Positions 8,108 through 17,120 of a DNA stretch of 64,000 nucleotides are shown here, piece after piece. Every line of letters begins with the position of its first letter. Position 1 is the stretch's first letter. The stretch comes from RUG13409 sp045616985 (GTDB taxonomy: Bacteria > Bacillota > Clostridia > Peptostreptococcales > Anaerovoracaceae): contig JAZLHU010000042.1 of NCBI GenBank assembly GCA_045616985.1, positions 19,697 to 83,696 on the forward strand, read 5' to 3'. Below the pieces are notes generated by a model. The model had not been told where the DNA came from and did not search any database. It saw only the letters and a program-made list of their open reading frames with translations. The translations under genes were made by a program, and so were the position numbers.

Positions 8108-8158
8108 TTTCAATACCTTCTTAATTTATCATAACATACCTTAAAAATTTACCCGATG

Positions 8159-8188
8159 ATTATATCACAGCAGATTATGACTTCGCAA
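8159..8188 (-). promoter_or_regulatory. Extended -10 promoter for the FMN-binding protein and deoC
   Basis: On the minus strand, TTGCGA (8183-8188) and TATAAT (8159-8164) are 18 bp apart, with TGA directly before TATAAT giving an extended -10. It overlaps the 3-prime end of the YnbB-like gene. Confidence 0.45.
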
Positions 8189-9451
8189 CGATTGTAGAGA
8201 TTTTAACACACCAAATTTAGAGTGTTCATAAGTAATTCCACCCTGGAAATACACAATATATGGTTCTCTTAAAGGTCCGTCTGCGGAAAGCTCGATAGAA
8301 GATCCCTGAACAAACGCGCCGGCAGCCATAATTATCTTGTCTTTATATCCTGCCATATCCCCGAATTCGGGCTTTACATGAGAATCAACAGGAGCTGCCT
8401 CCTGGATCCCCTCGCAGAACGCCTCAACCTTTTCCCTGCTTCCGAGTACAATAGCTTCAATAATATCCGCTCTCTTATCGTAAGACTTCGGACATGTTTC
8501 ATAACCAAGCTTTTCATATACCTTAGCACAAAGCTTTGCGCCCTTAACTGCACCATTTGTAACTCTTGGTGCAATAAACAGCCCTTCAAACATAGTTCTG
8601 GACTGACCGAATGTGAGGCCGCATTCCCCTCCTATTCCCGGACATGTTACTCTGTAAAAAACCTTGTCGATAAGGTCTTTTCTACCTGCAATATATCCTC
8701 CGGAAAGAGCCAGCCCGCCTCCTGCATTCTTTATCAAGGAGCCTGCCATTATATCTGCCCCGACCTCTATCGGATCCGTATAATCCGTAAATTCTCCATA
8801 GCAGTTGTCAACCATACAGATAACATCGGGATTGACCGATTTACAAGCCTTAACCCAGGCTTCGACCTTATCCATGGTAAAAGCTTTTCTGAAAGAATAA
8901 CCAGTTGATCTTTGGAGTGCGCAAATCTTTGTATTAGAGCCTATAGCCAGTTTAACAGCTTCAAGATCAATTTCATTATCCTTGGTAAGTTCAATCTGTT
9001 TGTACAAAACTCCGTATTCTTTAAGACATCCCGGATTGATCTCATCAAGCCCGATAACGGTCTTCATTGTATCGTAAGGCGTTCCCGTACAATAAATAAG
9101 CTCATCTCCTGAACGCAGAAGCCCCAAATACACGCTTGCAAGAGCATGTGTACCATTTACAAGCTGAGTTCTGACAATTGCTGCATCAGCATGAAAAACC
9201 TGTGCATATACCTTTTCCAAAGCAGCACGGCCGGGATCATCGTACCCATATCCGGTATTCCAGTCAAAGTGCATATCGGAAATCCTGTTATCTTGAAATG
9301 CCTTTAAAACCTTGTATTGATTGTACTCCATTATGTCATCAAGGGCCTTGAATTCACCTTCAAGTTCGTGTTCAGCCTCTTCAACCATATTGATAATATC
9401 AAGGCTTATATCAAATTGTTGACATAATAATCTTATGGTCAAATCCGTCAT
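8165..9451 (-). CDS. ynbB: YnbB-like PLP-dependent enzyme (aluminium-resistance/methionine gamma-lyase family)
   Basis: 428-residue fold-type I PLP enzyme of the YnbB family (Pfam Alum_res). The PLP-binding Asp lies in the VDNCYGEF segment at about 214-221, and the Schiff-base lysine is Lys241 in SLIKNAGGG. NGTHALA around 99-105 matches the cofactor phosphate loop. Members are annotated as methionine gamma-lyase-like or aluminium-resistance proteins, and their physiological reaction is not settled. In Bacillus subtilis ynbB lies just downstream of miaA and hfq. Here it lies downstream of miaA with the IMP dehydrogenase in between, so the neighbourhood is partly conserved. The start at 9451 has only a weak AAGAAG site. 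Confidence 0.82.
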   Translation of the reverse strand: MTDLTIRLLCQQFDISLDIINMVEEAEHELEGEFKALDDIMEYNQYKVLKAFQDNRISDMHFDWNTGYGYDDPGRAALEKVYAQVFHADAAIVRTQLVNGTHALASVYLGLLRSGDELIYCTGTPYDTMKTVIGLDEINPGCLKEYGVLYKQIELTKDNEIDLEAVKLAIGSNTKICALQRSTGYSFRKAFTMDKVEAWVKACKSVNPDVICMVDNCYGEFTDYTDPIEVGADIMAGSLIKNAGGGLALSGGYIAGRKDLIDKVFYRVTCPGIGGECGLTFGQSRTMFEGLFIAPRVTNGAVKGAKLCAKVYEKLGYETCPKSYDKRADIIEAIVLGSREKVEAFCEGIQEAAPVDSHVKPEFGDMAGYKDKIIMAAGAFVQGSSIELSADGPLREPYIVYFQGGITYEHSKFGVLKSLQSLRSHNLL

Positions 9452-9540
9452 TCTTCTTTAAACTCTTTCCCTCATTCAAAATCTTTATAAGCACCTTGTT
9501 TATCCGTCCTTTACGATTTCATAAACACATAATGCAGGGT

Positions 9541-11046
9541 TTAATTCTTGTTGGGTACGGAATCCTTAAGAATAACGTCATGGGCACCGCCTTCAACGAT
9601 CGAAGTAGCGGAAACCAACGTAAGCTTAGCCTTTTTCTGAAGCTCAGGGATATTAAGGGCACCGACGTTACAGATAGTACTTCTGACCTTGGCAAGCGAC
9701 ATTCTTACCCCGTCTGAGAGACCGCCGGCATAAGGAACATAAGAGTCAACGCCCTCTTCAAATTTAAGTGCTGCTGCACCGCCAAGATCATATCTTTGCC
9801 AGTTTCTTGCCCTGTTTGAACCTTCGCCCCAGTACTCTTTTACATAAGTACCGTTAATAAGGATCTTTGCTGTCGGAGATTCATCAAATCTTGAGAAATA
9901 TCTGCCGAGCATCAGAAAATCCGCACCCATTGCAAGTGCAAGTGTCATATGATAATCGTGAACTATACCTCCATCGGAACAAACAGGCACATAAATACCG
10001 GTTTCTTTATAATACTCATCTCTTGCTTTGGCAACCTCGATAACAGCCGTTGCCTGACCACGACCGATTCCTTTGGTTTCTCTTGTAATACATATACTTC
10101 CCCCGCCGATACCGACCTTAACAAAATCTGCGCCGCATTCAGCAAGGAATCTGAAACCGTCACCGTCAACAACATTTCCTGCGCCTATTTTTACTTTGTC
10201 TGCATAGTTTTCCCTTACCCAATCAAGGACGTTCTTCTGCCATTGTGTATAGCCTTCGGAAGAATCTATACAAAGAACATCAGCGCCGGCTTCCAGAAGT
10301 GCCGGTATTCTTTCTTTATAGTCTCTTGTGTTGATCCCGGCACCGACAATGTATCTTTTCTGAGCATCCAAAAGTTCAAGAGGATTTTCCTTATGAGAAT
10401 CATAGTCCTTACGGAATACTATGTATTCCAATGTTCCGTCTTTTGCGACGACCGGAAGAGCATTGAGCTTCTTTTCCCAGAGAATGTCGTTGCATTCGGC
10501 AAGTGAGGTTCCTTCGGGTGCTGTAATAAGATCTGAAACAGGAGTCATAAAATTCCTGACCGGGGTATCTTTGCTCATTCTTGAAACTCTGTAATCTCTG
10601 CTTGTAACAAGACCCAGAAGCTTTCCGTCTGCTGTTCCGTCTTCGGTTACGGGCATTGTAGAATGTCCTGTTTCAGCCTTAAGCTTCAACACATCAGCAA
10701 GAGTGCTGTCCGGTGTAAGATTGGAATCGCTTGGTACAAAGCCGGCTTTATATGCCTTGACCTTTGCAACCATTTTTGCTTCGGATTCAATAGACTGAGA
10801 ACCGTAAATAAAGGAAACACCGCCCTCCTTTGCAAGTGCAACGGCAAGAGTATCATTTGATACAGCCTGCATTATTGCAGATGTAAAAGGAATATTCATT
10901 TTTATTGCAGGTTCTTCACCTTTTTTAAATTTAACCAAAGGTGTAGAAAGATCCACATTATCCGGGATACATTGGTCGCTGGAAAAGCCCGGAACAAGCA
11001 AATACTCACTGAATGTTCTTGACGGTTCATCGTAATAGAAAGCCAT
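9541..11046 (-). CDS. guaB: IMP dehydrogenase, divergent Tritrichomonas foetus-like type
   Basis: 501-residue enzyme for the NAD-dependent oxidation of IMP to XMP, the committed step of GMP synthesis. The barrel is interrupted by a CBS-pair insert at about 105-220. The catalytic loop is GIGGGSICITRE with Cys319, not the common bacterial GPGSICTTR form. Arg418 and Tyr419 lie in the flap in RNWQRYD, and R241 and R382 are also present. From memory of the T. foetus enzyme, these residues carry the same numbers there, and long stretches look near-identical, such as the CSDGGIV and EYWGEGS segments. A strong dedicated promoter lies upstream, overlapping the miaA stop. I could not see a second, canonical guaB in the window, so I cannot say whether this is the sole copy. 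Confidence 0.93.
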   Translation of the reverse strand: MAFYYDEPSRTFSEYLLVPGFSSDQCIPDNVDLSTPLVKFKKGEEPAIKMNIPFTSAIMQAVSNDTLAVALAKEGGVSFIYGSQSIESEAKMVAKVKAYKAGFVPSDSNLTPDSTLADVLKLKAETGHSTMPVTEDGTADGKLLGLVTSRDYRVSRMSKDTPVRNFMTPVSDLITAPEGTSLAECNDILWEKKLNALPVVAKDGTLEYIVFRKDYDSHKENPLELLDAQKRYIVGAGINTRDYKERIPALLEAGADVLCIDSSEGYTQWQKNVLDWVRENYADKVKIGAGNVVDGDGFRFLAECGADFVKVGIGGGSICITRETKGIGRGQATAVIEVAKARDEYYKETGIYVPVCSDGGIVHDYHMTLALAMGADFLMLGRYFSRFDESPTAKILINGTYVKEYWGEGSNRARNWQRYDLGGAAALKFEEGVDSYVPYAGGLSDGVRMSLAKVRSTICNVGALNIPELQKKAKLTLVSATSIVEGGAHDVILKDSVPNKN

Positions 11047-11078
11047 AATTTTACCTCTTCTATATTAAAATTTTTACT

Positions 11079-11106
11079 ATTATATCAGGAAAAAAATACT
11101 TGTCAA
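11079..11106 (-). promoter_or_regulatory. Consensus SigA promoter of the IMP dehydrogenase gene
   Basis: On the minus strand, TTGACA (11101-11106) and TATAAT (11079-11084) are both perfect, with a 16-bp spacer. The -35 box overlaps the miaA stop codon (11103-11105). Transcription should start near 11072, giving a short leader of about 25 nt. Confidence 0.8.
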
Positions 11107-12023
11107 CTGCACGTAACGGTCATGATTTCGTTATATGCATCTTCATCAAATCCATCTTGCTTAACATCGATCCAATGCATTTGCGGATACCGTCTGAACC
11201 AGATAAGCTGACGTCTTGCATAATGTCTGGTATTGGATTTTATTATTTCTTTTGCTGACTCGGCAGATTCTCCGTTATTGATTGCATCAATGATTTCTTT
11301 ATATCCGATTCCCTTCATCGCAACATCAGCGGAAGTAAAACCCATGTCCATCAATCCCCTGACCTCAGCCTCAAGGCCCATTTCATAGAGCTTGTCAACT
11401 CTTCTGTTGATTCTGTCGTAAAGAAGCCTTCTGTCTAAATTAAGACCGATCATTATCGGCTCTATGGAATATGAAGGTTTTACGGCATCAGTAAATGCGG
11501 CAAGTTTCATTTCGCCCTTTTCAAGTCTTTCGATTGCTCTTAATACTCTTTTAATATTATTGGGATGAATTGCATCGGCAGCATCGGGATCAAGCTCTTT
11601 AAGCCTTCCGTGTATTTGAATCGGATCGTTATTATATTTTGATCGTATTGCCTCTCTGTAATCATTATCACCTTCCGGAGCTGCAAAATCCATTTCATAA
11701 ACTAACGAATTCACATACAACCCGGTTCCGCCGCACACAATAGGAAGCTTATTTTTATAATAAACCTGTTCAATATAATACTTGGCATGGATCATGTAAT
11801 CATAAACACTGAAGGATGATTTTGGATCAATCGTATCAACCAAATAATGTGGGACCAAGGACATTTCATCCTTAGTCGGTTTAGCAGAACCGATATCCAT
11901 GTATTTATAAAGCTGCATGGAGTCCGCAGAAATAATTTCTCCGTCAAGATCCTGTGCAAGCCGAATTGAATATTCAGTTTTTCCGCTGGCTGTAGGGCCA
12001 ACAATAAAAACCGTCTTGATCAC
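11103..12023 (-). CDS. miaA: tRNA dimethylallyltransferase MiaA
   Basis: 306-residue enzyme that transfers dimethylallyl to N6 of A37 in tRNAs reading UNN codons. The P-loop GPTASGKT is at 9-16, followed by the DSMQLY substrate segment near 34-39, which is typical of MiaA. The start is GTG (12021-12023), sharing its G with the mutL stop TAG, so translation is probably coupled. It is the last gene of the mutS-mutL-miaA group, an arrangement seen in many Bacillota. The dimethylallyl donor comes from the isoprenoid pathway, to which dxs and ispA in the same block also contribute. Confidence 0.94.
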   Translation of the reverse strand: MIKTVFIVGPTASGKTEYSIRLAQDLDGEIISADSMQLYKYMDIGSAKPTKDEMSLVPHYLVDTIDPKSSFSVYDYMIHAKYYIEQVYYKNKLPIVCGGTGLYVNSLVYEMDFAAPEGDNDYREAIRSKYNNDPIQIHGRLKELDPDAADAIHPNNIKRVLRAIERLEKGEMKLAAFTDAVKPSYSIEPIMIGLNLDRRLLYDRINRRVDKLYEMGLEAEVRGLMDMGFTSADVAMKGIGYKEIIDAINNGESAESAKEIIKSNTRHYARRQLIWFRRYPQMHWIDVKQDGFDEDAYNEIMTVTCS

Positions 12024-13831
12024 TATTTACGTTTAAACATCCTTTCAATCTCATAATGTGAAAAACGAATAAATATGGGTCTGCCATGCGGACAGGAAAA
12101 CGGATTCTCACATTTATCCAAATCCGAGAGTAATTGCATTACCTCTGCATCGGATAATTTATCGTGAGCCTTTACGGCTGCTTTGCAGGCCTTGGATGTA
12201 ATTTCATTAAGCTTTAGCTGTATGTTACTTTTGATCTCATCAGAATTATCAAAGAACGATACCAGAAAATCCTCGGCGTCATCATCCTTTAATTCTGCCG
12301 GTATTGCCTTAACCATATACGAAGAAGGACCAAAGGCAGTAATATCAAAACCCATAGGTTTCAGCAAATCGCAAATTTCCTCGGCCATCTGAGCCTGAGA
12401 AGCAGTCAAATCAAGAATTATCGGACTTATCAGTCCCTGAGATGCATTTTCTTCATCGTTGTGCATTTTAAGCAGATACTCAAACATAATGCGTTCATGT
12501 GCAGCATGCTGATCAATGAGATATACATTCTCCGGATCTTTACAAATCAAATATGTATTAAATGCCTGACCCACAAATTCCAGATGCGAAAATAAAAACA
12601 GCCCTGAAGCATCAGATCCCGAAGCCTTATCACAAGCTTCATATTCCGGAATTATTTCCTGAAGTGCAGTTTCCTTTTCCAATATCTCGTAACGAAGATT
12701 TGTAAAGAACGAATCATTTTTATCTTCAATAACATTTGAAACAGGATTCTCTTTCGGACATTCGATCGCTGCAGCAGGAGCGATCGTGTTTTCCTTTATC
12801 AGTTCCTGTGTTTTTACGTGATAGTTTAAAGCTTCCGGGTTTAACAAAGCTTTTCTGAGAGAAGCGATCACAAACTCGGAAATACGGTTTTCTTCATAGA
12901 AGCGAATCTCTGTTTTATGAGGATGAATATTTACGTCCAATTCTTTCGGACTCAATTCCATGAAAAGGAACACCTGTGGGTAATGTCCTTCAAAAAGCTT
13001 ATCGTGATACGCAGCGCTTACGGCATTCTCAAGACACTTATTTTTAACCAGTCTTCCGTTAACAAAAAAAATCTGCCACCTTCTGTTTGTTTTACTGTAT
13101 GTAGGCTGAGATATATATCCGTATAATTTGTACCCATGTTCTTCGTCATTAAAAGATACATCAATTAGATGCAGCACTGTCTGAGGACTGTATACGGTCA
13201 AAATCGTTTGTTTCAGGTCATTTTTTCCGGGCGTTGAAAAGAGAATCGTCGAGTTTGAAATAAGTCTGATTTTTACATTCGGATAAGCAAGAGCCATCTT
13301 TGAAACATAATCCGTTATCAAAGAGCTTTCTGTATTATCTGGTTTTAAAAATTTTCTTCTGGCAGGAATATTGAAAAACAAATTTCGGACAATAATGGTA
13401 GTACCTTGCTCGCATGCAATATCCTCAACAGAAAGAATATCCGATGCAGTAATTCTGATTTTGGCTCCGACTTTTACCCCTGCTGTTTTTGAAATCAGCT
13501 CAGTTTCAGAAACAGCGGCAATTGAAGCCAATGCTTCACCTCTAAAACCTAATGTTGCAATTGAATTCAAATCATCTTCTGAAGCGATCTTGCTTGTAGC
13601 ATATCTGGTAAAGGCCAAAGAAAGCTGTTCTTTTGGTATTCCGCAGCCGTTATCACTCACACGTATATATTCTTTACCGCCTTTTTTAATTTCAACAGTT
13701 ACGGAATCCGCACCGCTGTCTATCGAGTTTTCAAGAAGCTCTTTTACTATTGATAACGGTCTTTCAACCACTTCACCGGCCGCGATTTTATCAGCCAGTT
13801 CTTTAGGAAGAGCCTTAATTACCTTGGTCAT
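12023..13831 (-). CDS. mutL: DNA mismatch repair protein MutL (endonuclease type)
   Basis: 602-residue GHKL ATPase that couples MutS mismatch recognition to strand incision. N-terminal motifs are AAGEVVERP near 16-24, DNGCGI near 59-64 and GFRGEAL near 94-100. The C-terminal domain has the metal-dependent nicking motif DQHAAHE with the following FE (440-451), plus zinc-site elements ACKAAV (Cys549) and CPHGRP (Cys580). It is therefore the incising form found in bacteria without MutH. AAAGGA lies 8 nt before the ATG at 13831, inside the end of mutS, giving a 17-nt overlap. Confidence 0.95.
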   Translation of the reverse strand: MTKVIKALPKELADKIAAGEVVERPLSIVKELLENSIDSGADSVTVEIKKGGKEYIRVSDNGCGIPKEQLSLAFTRYATSKIASEDDLNSIATLGFRGEALASIAAVSETELISKTAGVKVGAKIRITASDILSVEDIACEQGTTIIVRNLFFNIPARRKFLKPDNTESSLITDYVSKMALAYPNVKIRLISNSTILFSTPGKNDLKQTILTVYSPQTVLHLIDVSFNDEEHGYKLYGYISQPTYSKTNRRWQIFFVNGRLVKNKCLENAVSAAYHDKLFEGHYPQVFLFMELSPKELDVNIHPHKTEIRFYEENRISEFVIASLRKALLNPEALNYHVKTQELIKENTIAPAAAIECPKENPVSNVIEDKNDSFFTNLRYEILEKETALQEIIPEYEACDKASGSDASGLFLFSHLEFVGQAFNTYLICKDPENVYLIDQHAAHERIMFEYLLKMHNDEENASQGLISPIILDLTASQAQMAEEICDLLKPMGFDITAFGPSSYMVKAIPAELKDDDAEDFLVSFFDNSDEIKSNIQLKLNEITSKACKAAVKAHDKLSDAEVMQLLSDLDKCENPFSCPHGRPIFIRFSHYEIERMFKRK

Positions 13832-16322
13832 TTGCCAGTTCCTTTAATTCTTCAATCAGTTTGATTGCACTGCTTGGTGTAATGTTCATTAAATCCAAAT
13901 TTCTGATTTTCTGTGCCAATACAGAATCAACCGCATTAAACAATGAAACCTGTTCTTCCCTTGCCTTTAATTTGACTGGTTCATTCTCAAGATCGGCAAG
14001 TTTTTCATTTGCAACATCCAAAACGCTCTTCGGAACACCGGCAAGCTTTGCAACATGAATTCCGTAAGATCTGGATGCCGAACCTTCAACTATTTTATGA
14101 AGAAAAACAATACTTCCGTTTTGTTCGGAAACATCAACATTAAGATTTTTAACACCTCTTACAGACTCGGCAAGCGATGTAAGTTCATGATAATGAGTTG
14201 CAAAAAGTGTTCTGATCTGTCTTTCCGGCTTTGTAAGATTGTCTACAACAGCCCATGCAATGGATAAGCCGTCATAGGTTGAAGTGCCTCTTCCGATTTC
14301 GTCCAGAATTACAAGGCTCTTTGCCGTTGCAGTATTAAGAATATATGCAAGCTCGGACATTTCAACAAAAAAGGTTGATTGACCCATAGTAATGTTATCG
14401 GAAGCACCGATTCTGGTATATATACGGTCACAAATGCCGATTTCGGCAATTTCGGCAGGGACAAAACAACCTGCCTGTGCCATCAGAACTATCAAAGCAA
14501 GCTGTCTCATGTAGGTTGACTTACCTGCCATATTGGGTCCGGTAATCAGAAGAAGAGAATTATTTTCTCTGTCCAGATATAAATCATTGGAAATATACTG
14601 ACCGTCTGCTATGTTATTTTCAATAACCGGATGACGGCCTTTTACTATCCTGATCACATCATTATCGGAAACAAGAGGTTTTGAGTAATTATATTTTACA
14701 GAGCTTTCGGCAAAAGAACAGATTACATCAACACATGCAAGTGCAATTGACGTTTCCTGAATAATATTTGTCTTATCCTGAATAATTCTCCTTAGTTCAC
14801 AGAATAAACTGTATTCCAGTTCATTTGTTTTTGCCTGAGCATTTAAGACGGTATTTTCAACCTCTTTAAGCTCCGGAGTTACAAAGCGCTCTCCGCCGAC
14901 AAGGGTTTGTTTTCTTATATAGTTATCGGGCGCCTGATCTGCCTGCGATTTTGAAATTTCAATATAATAACCGAAAACCTTGTTGTAGCCGACCTTAAGA
15001 TTCCTGATTCCTGTCCTTTCTCTTTCAGAGTTTTCAAGTCCGGCGATCCATGCTCTTCCGTCTTTAGCAGATAAATTTATGCTGTCAAGCTCAGAAGAAT
15101 ATCCGGGTTTAATAAGACCGCCTTCCCTTACCGAAAACGGAGGTTCATCAACAATGGCCTTTTCAATCAAATCACAAATATTTCCGAGAGGATCTATTTC
15201 GGAATTTAAACTTTTAAGAAGCTGCGAATTACATCCGAATAATTCAGATTTAATATCAGGGAGCTTGGAAAGAGACGTTTTTAAAGCAATCATATCCCTT
15301 GCATTGGCTGTTCCAAGTGACATTCTTGCGATAAGTCTTTCAAGATCATAAACTGCCTTAAGAGCAGTTCTTAAATTATTTCTTGTTATTATGTCATCAC
15401 AAAGCTCTTCAACGGCATCAAGTCTCAACTCAATATCAGCTTTATCGGTAAGAGGCTCCTTAAGCCATTGCTTCATCTTTCTGCTGCCCATTGCTGTTCC
15501 GCAGTGATCAAGAACTCCGAGTAAGGAGCCCTGTACCTTCTTCTCAAAGAGGGTTTCGGTAATCTCCAGATTTTTGATAGTAGCACGATCAAGTCTCATG
15601 GTATGAGAATTGTCCATTATTTTTAATGGTTCAAGATGAAGTATTTCCTGCTTTTGCGTATCCTTTAAATAAGCAAGCAGCATGGAAACAGCATTCTTGT
15701 CGTAAAATATTCTTGAATCGATTTTTGAAATGAATAACTTATCTATATGGTCTACATATGAGTATAAATCGGGAACTTCAAAGGAAGTCAGATTTGTAAT
15801 AATTTCCTTGGGTTGAATTCTGGTCAAGTACTCAATCAGCTGCTGAGAATTCTGGCTGCCGGAAAGCTTTGCAGCGCAAAACTCACCGGTAGATAAATCA
15901 CACCAGGACAAGTCAATGTCTTCATCTTCAAAATATACTGCTATAAGATAATTATTGTCCTTATCGGAAAGCATTGATTCACTGATAACCGTTCCGGGAG
16001 TAATAACTCTTATTACATCACGGGGAACGATTCCCTTACATGCTGCAGGGTCACATAATTGTTCGGCAATAGCAACTTTATATCCCTTATCAACCAGCTT
16101 TCCGATATAAGCTTCGGCAGCATGGAAAGGTACACCGCACATAGGTGCTTTCTCTTCCTCTCCGCAGGACTTGGAAGTCAAAACCAATTCTATTTCTCTT
16201 GCAGCAGTAACGGCATCATCAAAGAACATCTCGTAGAAATCTCCGAGACGATAAAAAAGAATACAGTCTTTATACTGCTCCTTCGTTGCCAAATACTGTT
16301 GCATCATGGGACTGTAGGACAT
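13815..16322 (-). CDS. mutS: DNA mismatch repair protein MutS
   Basis: 835-residue mismatch sensor. The mismatch-stacking motif FYEMF is at 29-33 (Phe29, Glu31). The connector, lever and clamp domains follow, and the ABC-type ATPase has Walker A GPNMAGKST at 595-603. Walker B DEIGRGTST and the THYHEL switch lie further on. The C-terminus is slightly shorter than in Escherichia coli, as is usual in Bacillota. GGAGAATTAA immediately precedes the ATG, and the gene abuts the tlyA stop without a gap. It belongs to the same transcription unit as mutL and miaA. Confidence 0.96.
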   Translation of the reverse strand: MSYSPMMQQYLATKEQYKDCILFYRLGDFYEMFFDDAVTAAREIELVLTSKSCGEEEKAPMCGVPFHAAEAYIGKLVDKGYKVAIAEQLCDPAACKGIVPRDVIRVITPGTVISESMLSDKDNNYLIAVYFEDEDIDLSWCDLSTGEFCAAKLSGSQNSQQLIEYLTRIQPKEIITNLTSFEVPDLYSYVDHIDKLFISKIDSRIFYDKNAVSMLLAYLKDTQKQEILHLEPLKIMDNSHTMRLDRATIKNLEITETLFEKKVQGSLLGVLDHCGTAMGSRKMKQWLKEPLTDKADIELRLDAVEELCDDIITRNNLRTALKAVYDLERLIARMSLGTANARDMIALKTSLSKLPDIKSELFGCNSQLLKSLNSEIDPLGNICDLIEKAIVDEPPFSVREGGLIKPGYSSELDSINLSAKDGRAWIAGLENSERERTGIRNLKVGYNKVFGYYIEISKSQADQAPDNYIRKQTLVGGERFVTPELKEVENTVLNAQAKTNELEYSLFCELRRIIQDKTNIIQETSIALACVDVICSFAESSVKYNYSKPLVSDNDVIRIVKGRHPVIENNIADGQYISNDLYLDRENNSLLLITGPNMAGKSTYMRQLALIVLMAQAGCFVPAEIAEIGICDRIYTRIGASDNITMGQSTFFVEMSELAYILNTATAKSLVILDEIGRGTSTYDGLSIAWAVVDNLTKPERQIRTLFATHYHELTSLAESVRGVKNLNVDVSEQNGSIVFLHKIVEGSASRSYGIHVAKLAGVPKSVLDVANEKLADLENEPVKLKAREEQVSLFNAVDSVLAQKIRNLDLMNITPSSAIKLIEELKELANDQGN

Positions 16323-17120
16323 TTAATTCTCCAAATCTTTATGTGCGGCTGAAACTACAGCATCTATATCCAGGTCTGAATTTTCCTTTCCGTCAAATCG
16401 TAAACACAAAAGAAACTCAATATTTCCCGTTGTACCCGTAATAGGTGAAAAATCCAAACCAACAGCAGAAAGTCCGTTCTCATTTGCATAAGAAATAACA
16501 TTTTCAATTACTTCTTTATGCACGATAGGATCTTTAACAATTCCCTTTTTTCCGACCTGCTCTCTTCCGGCTTCAAACTGAGGCTTTACAAGAACGACCA
16601 TACAGGCATCGGATTTTAACAGCTTAACTGCCGGAGCAAACATTAATTTCAAAGAAATGAATGAGACATCCGAGCAGGCAAAATCAATTTTTTCAGGTAT
16701 CTGATCAGCTTCAATAGTTCTGAAATTACATTTTTCCATGCAGACAACTCTCGGATCGATTCTAAGCTTATAGTCAAGCTGACCATGCCCAACATCAACA
16801 GAATAAACCTTTGATGCACCTCTTTGCAGCATGCAGTCGGTAAAACCACCTGTTGAAGCCCCTATATCCAGACAAATCATATTGCTTACGTCAAGATCAA
16901 AAACCTTAAGCGCCTTTTCAAGCTTTAATCCGCCCCGGCTTACAAAAGGACAGGTATCACCTTTGACCTCTATAAAAGCATCTTCATCAACAGCCGTTCC
17001 CGGTTTGTCGGAAATGGCTTTGTTAACATAGACAAGACCTGCCATAATTGCGGTTTTTGCCTTTTCTCTTGATGGAAAATATCCCTTTTCAGTTATTAAA
17101 ATATCTAAACGTTTTTTCAA
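16323..17120 (-). CDS. tlyA: TlyA-family RNA methyltransferase
   Basis: 265 residues: an S4 RNA-binding domain at about 1-65, then an FtsJ/RrmJ-like methyltransferase with the SAM-binding motif DIGASTGG at 85-92. Family members 2-prime-O-methylate ribosomal RNA cytidines; some are annotated as hemolysin A. The apparent start at 17120 is TTG and lies 32 nt inside dxs. No good ribosome-binding site is visible, so the exact start is uncertain. In many Clostridia tlyA is followed by NAD kinase, argR, recN and sporulation genes; here mutS follows directly. Confidence 0.88.
   Translation of the reverse strand: MKKRLDILITEKGYFPSREKAKTAIMAGLVYVNKAISDKPGTAVDEDAFIEVKGDTCPFVSRGGLKLEKALKVFDLDVSNMICLDIGASTGGFTDCMLQRGASKVYSVDVGHGQLDYKLRIDPRVVCMEKCNFRTIEADQIPEKIDFACSDVSFISLKLMFAPAVKLLKSDACMVVLVKPQFEAGREQVGKKGIVKDPIVHKEVIENVISYANENGLSAVGLDFSPITGTTGNIEFLLCLRFDGKENSDLDIDAVVSAAHKDLEN

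Noticed and set aside
9949..10506. Plus-strand open frame opposite the IMP dehydrogenase
   Set aside because: It is an antisense shadow of a strongly conserved gene, with no ribosome-binding site or motif.
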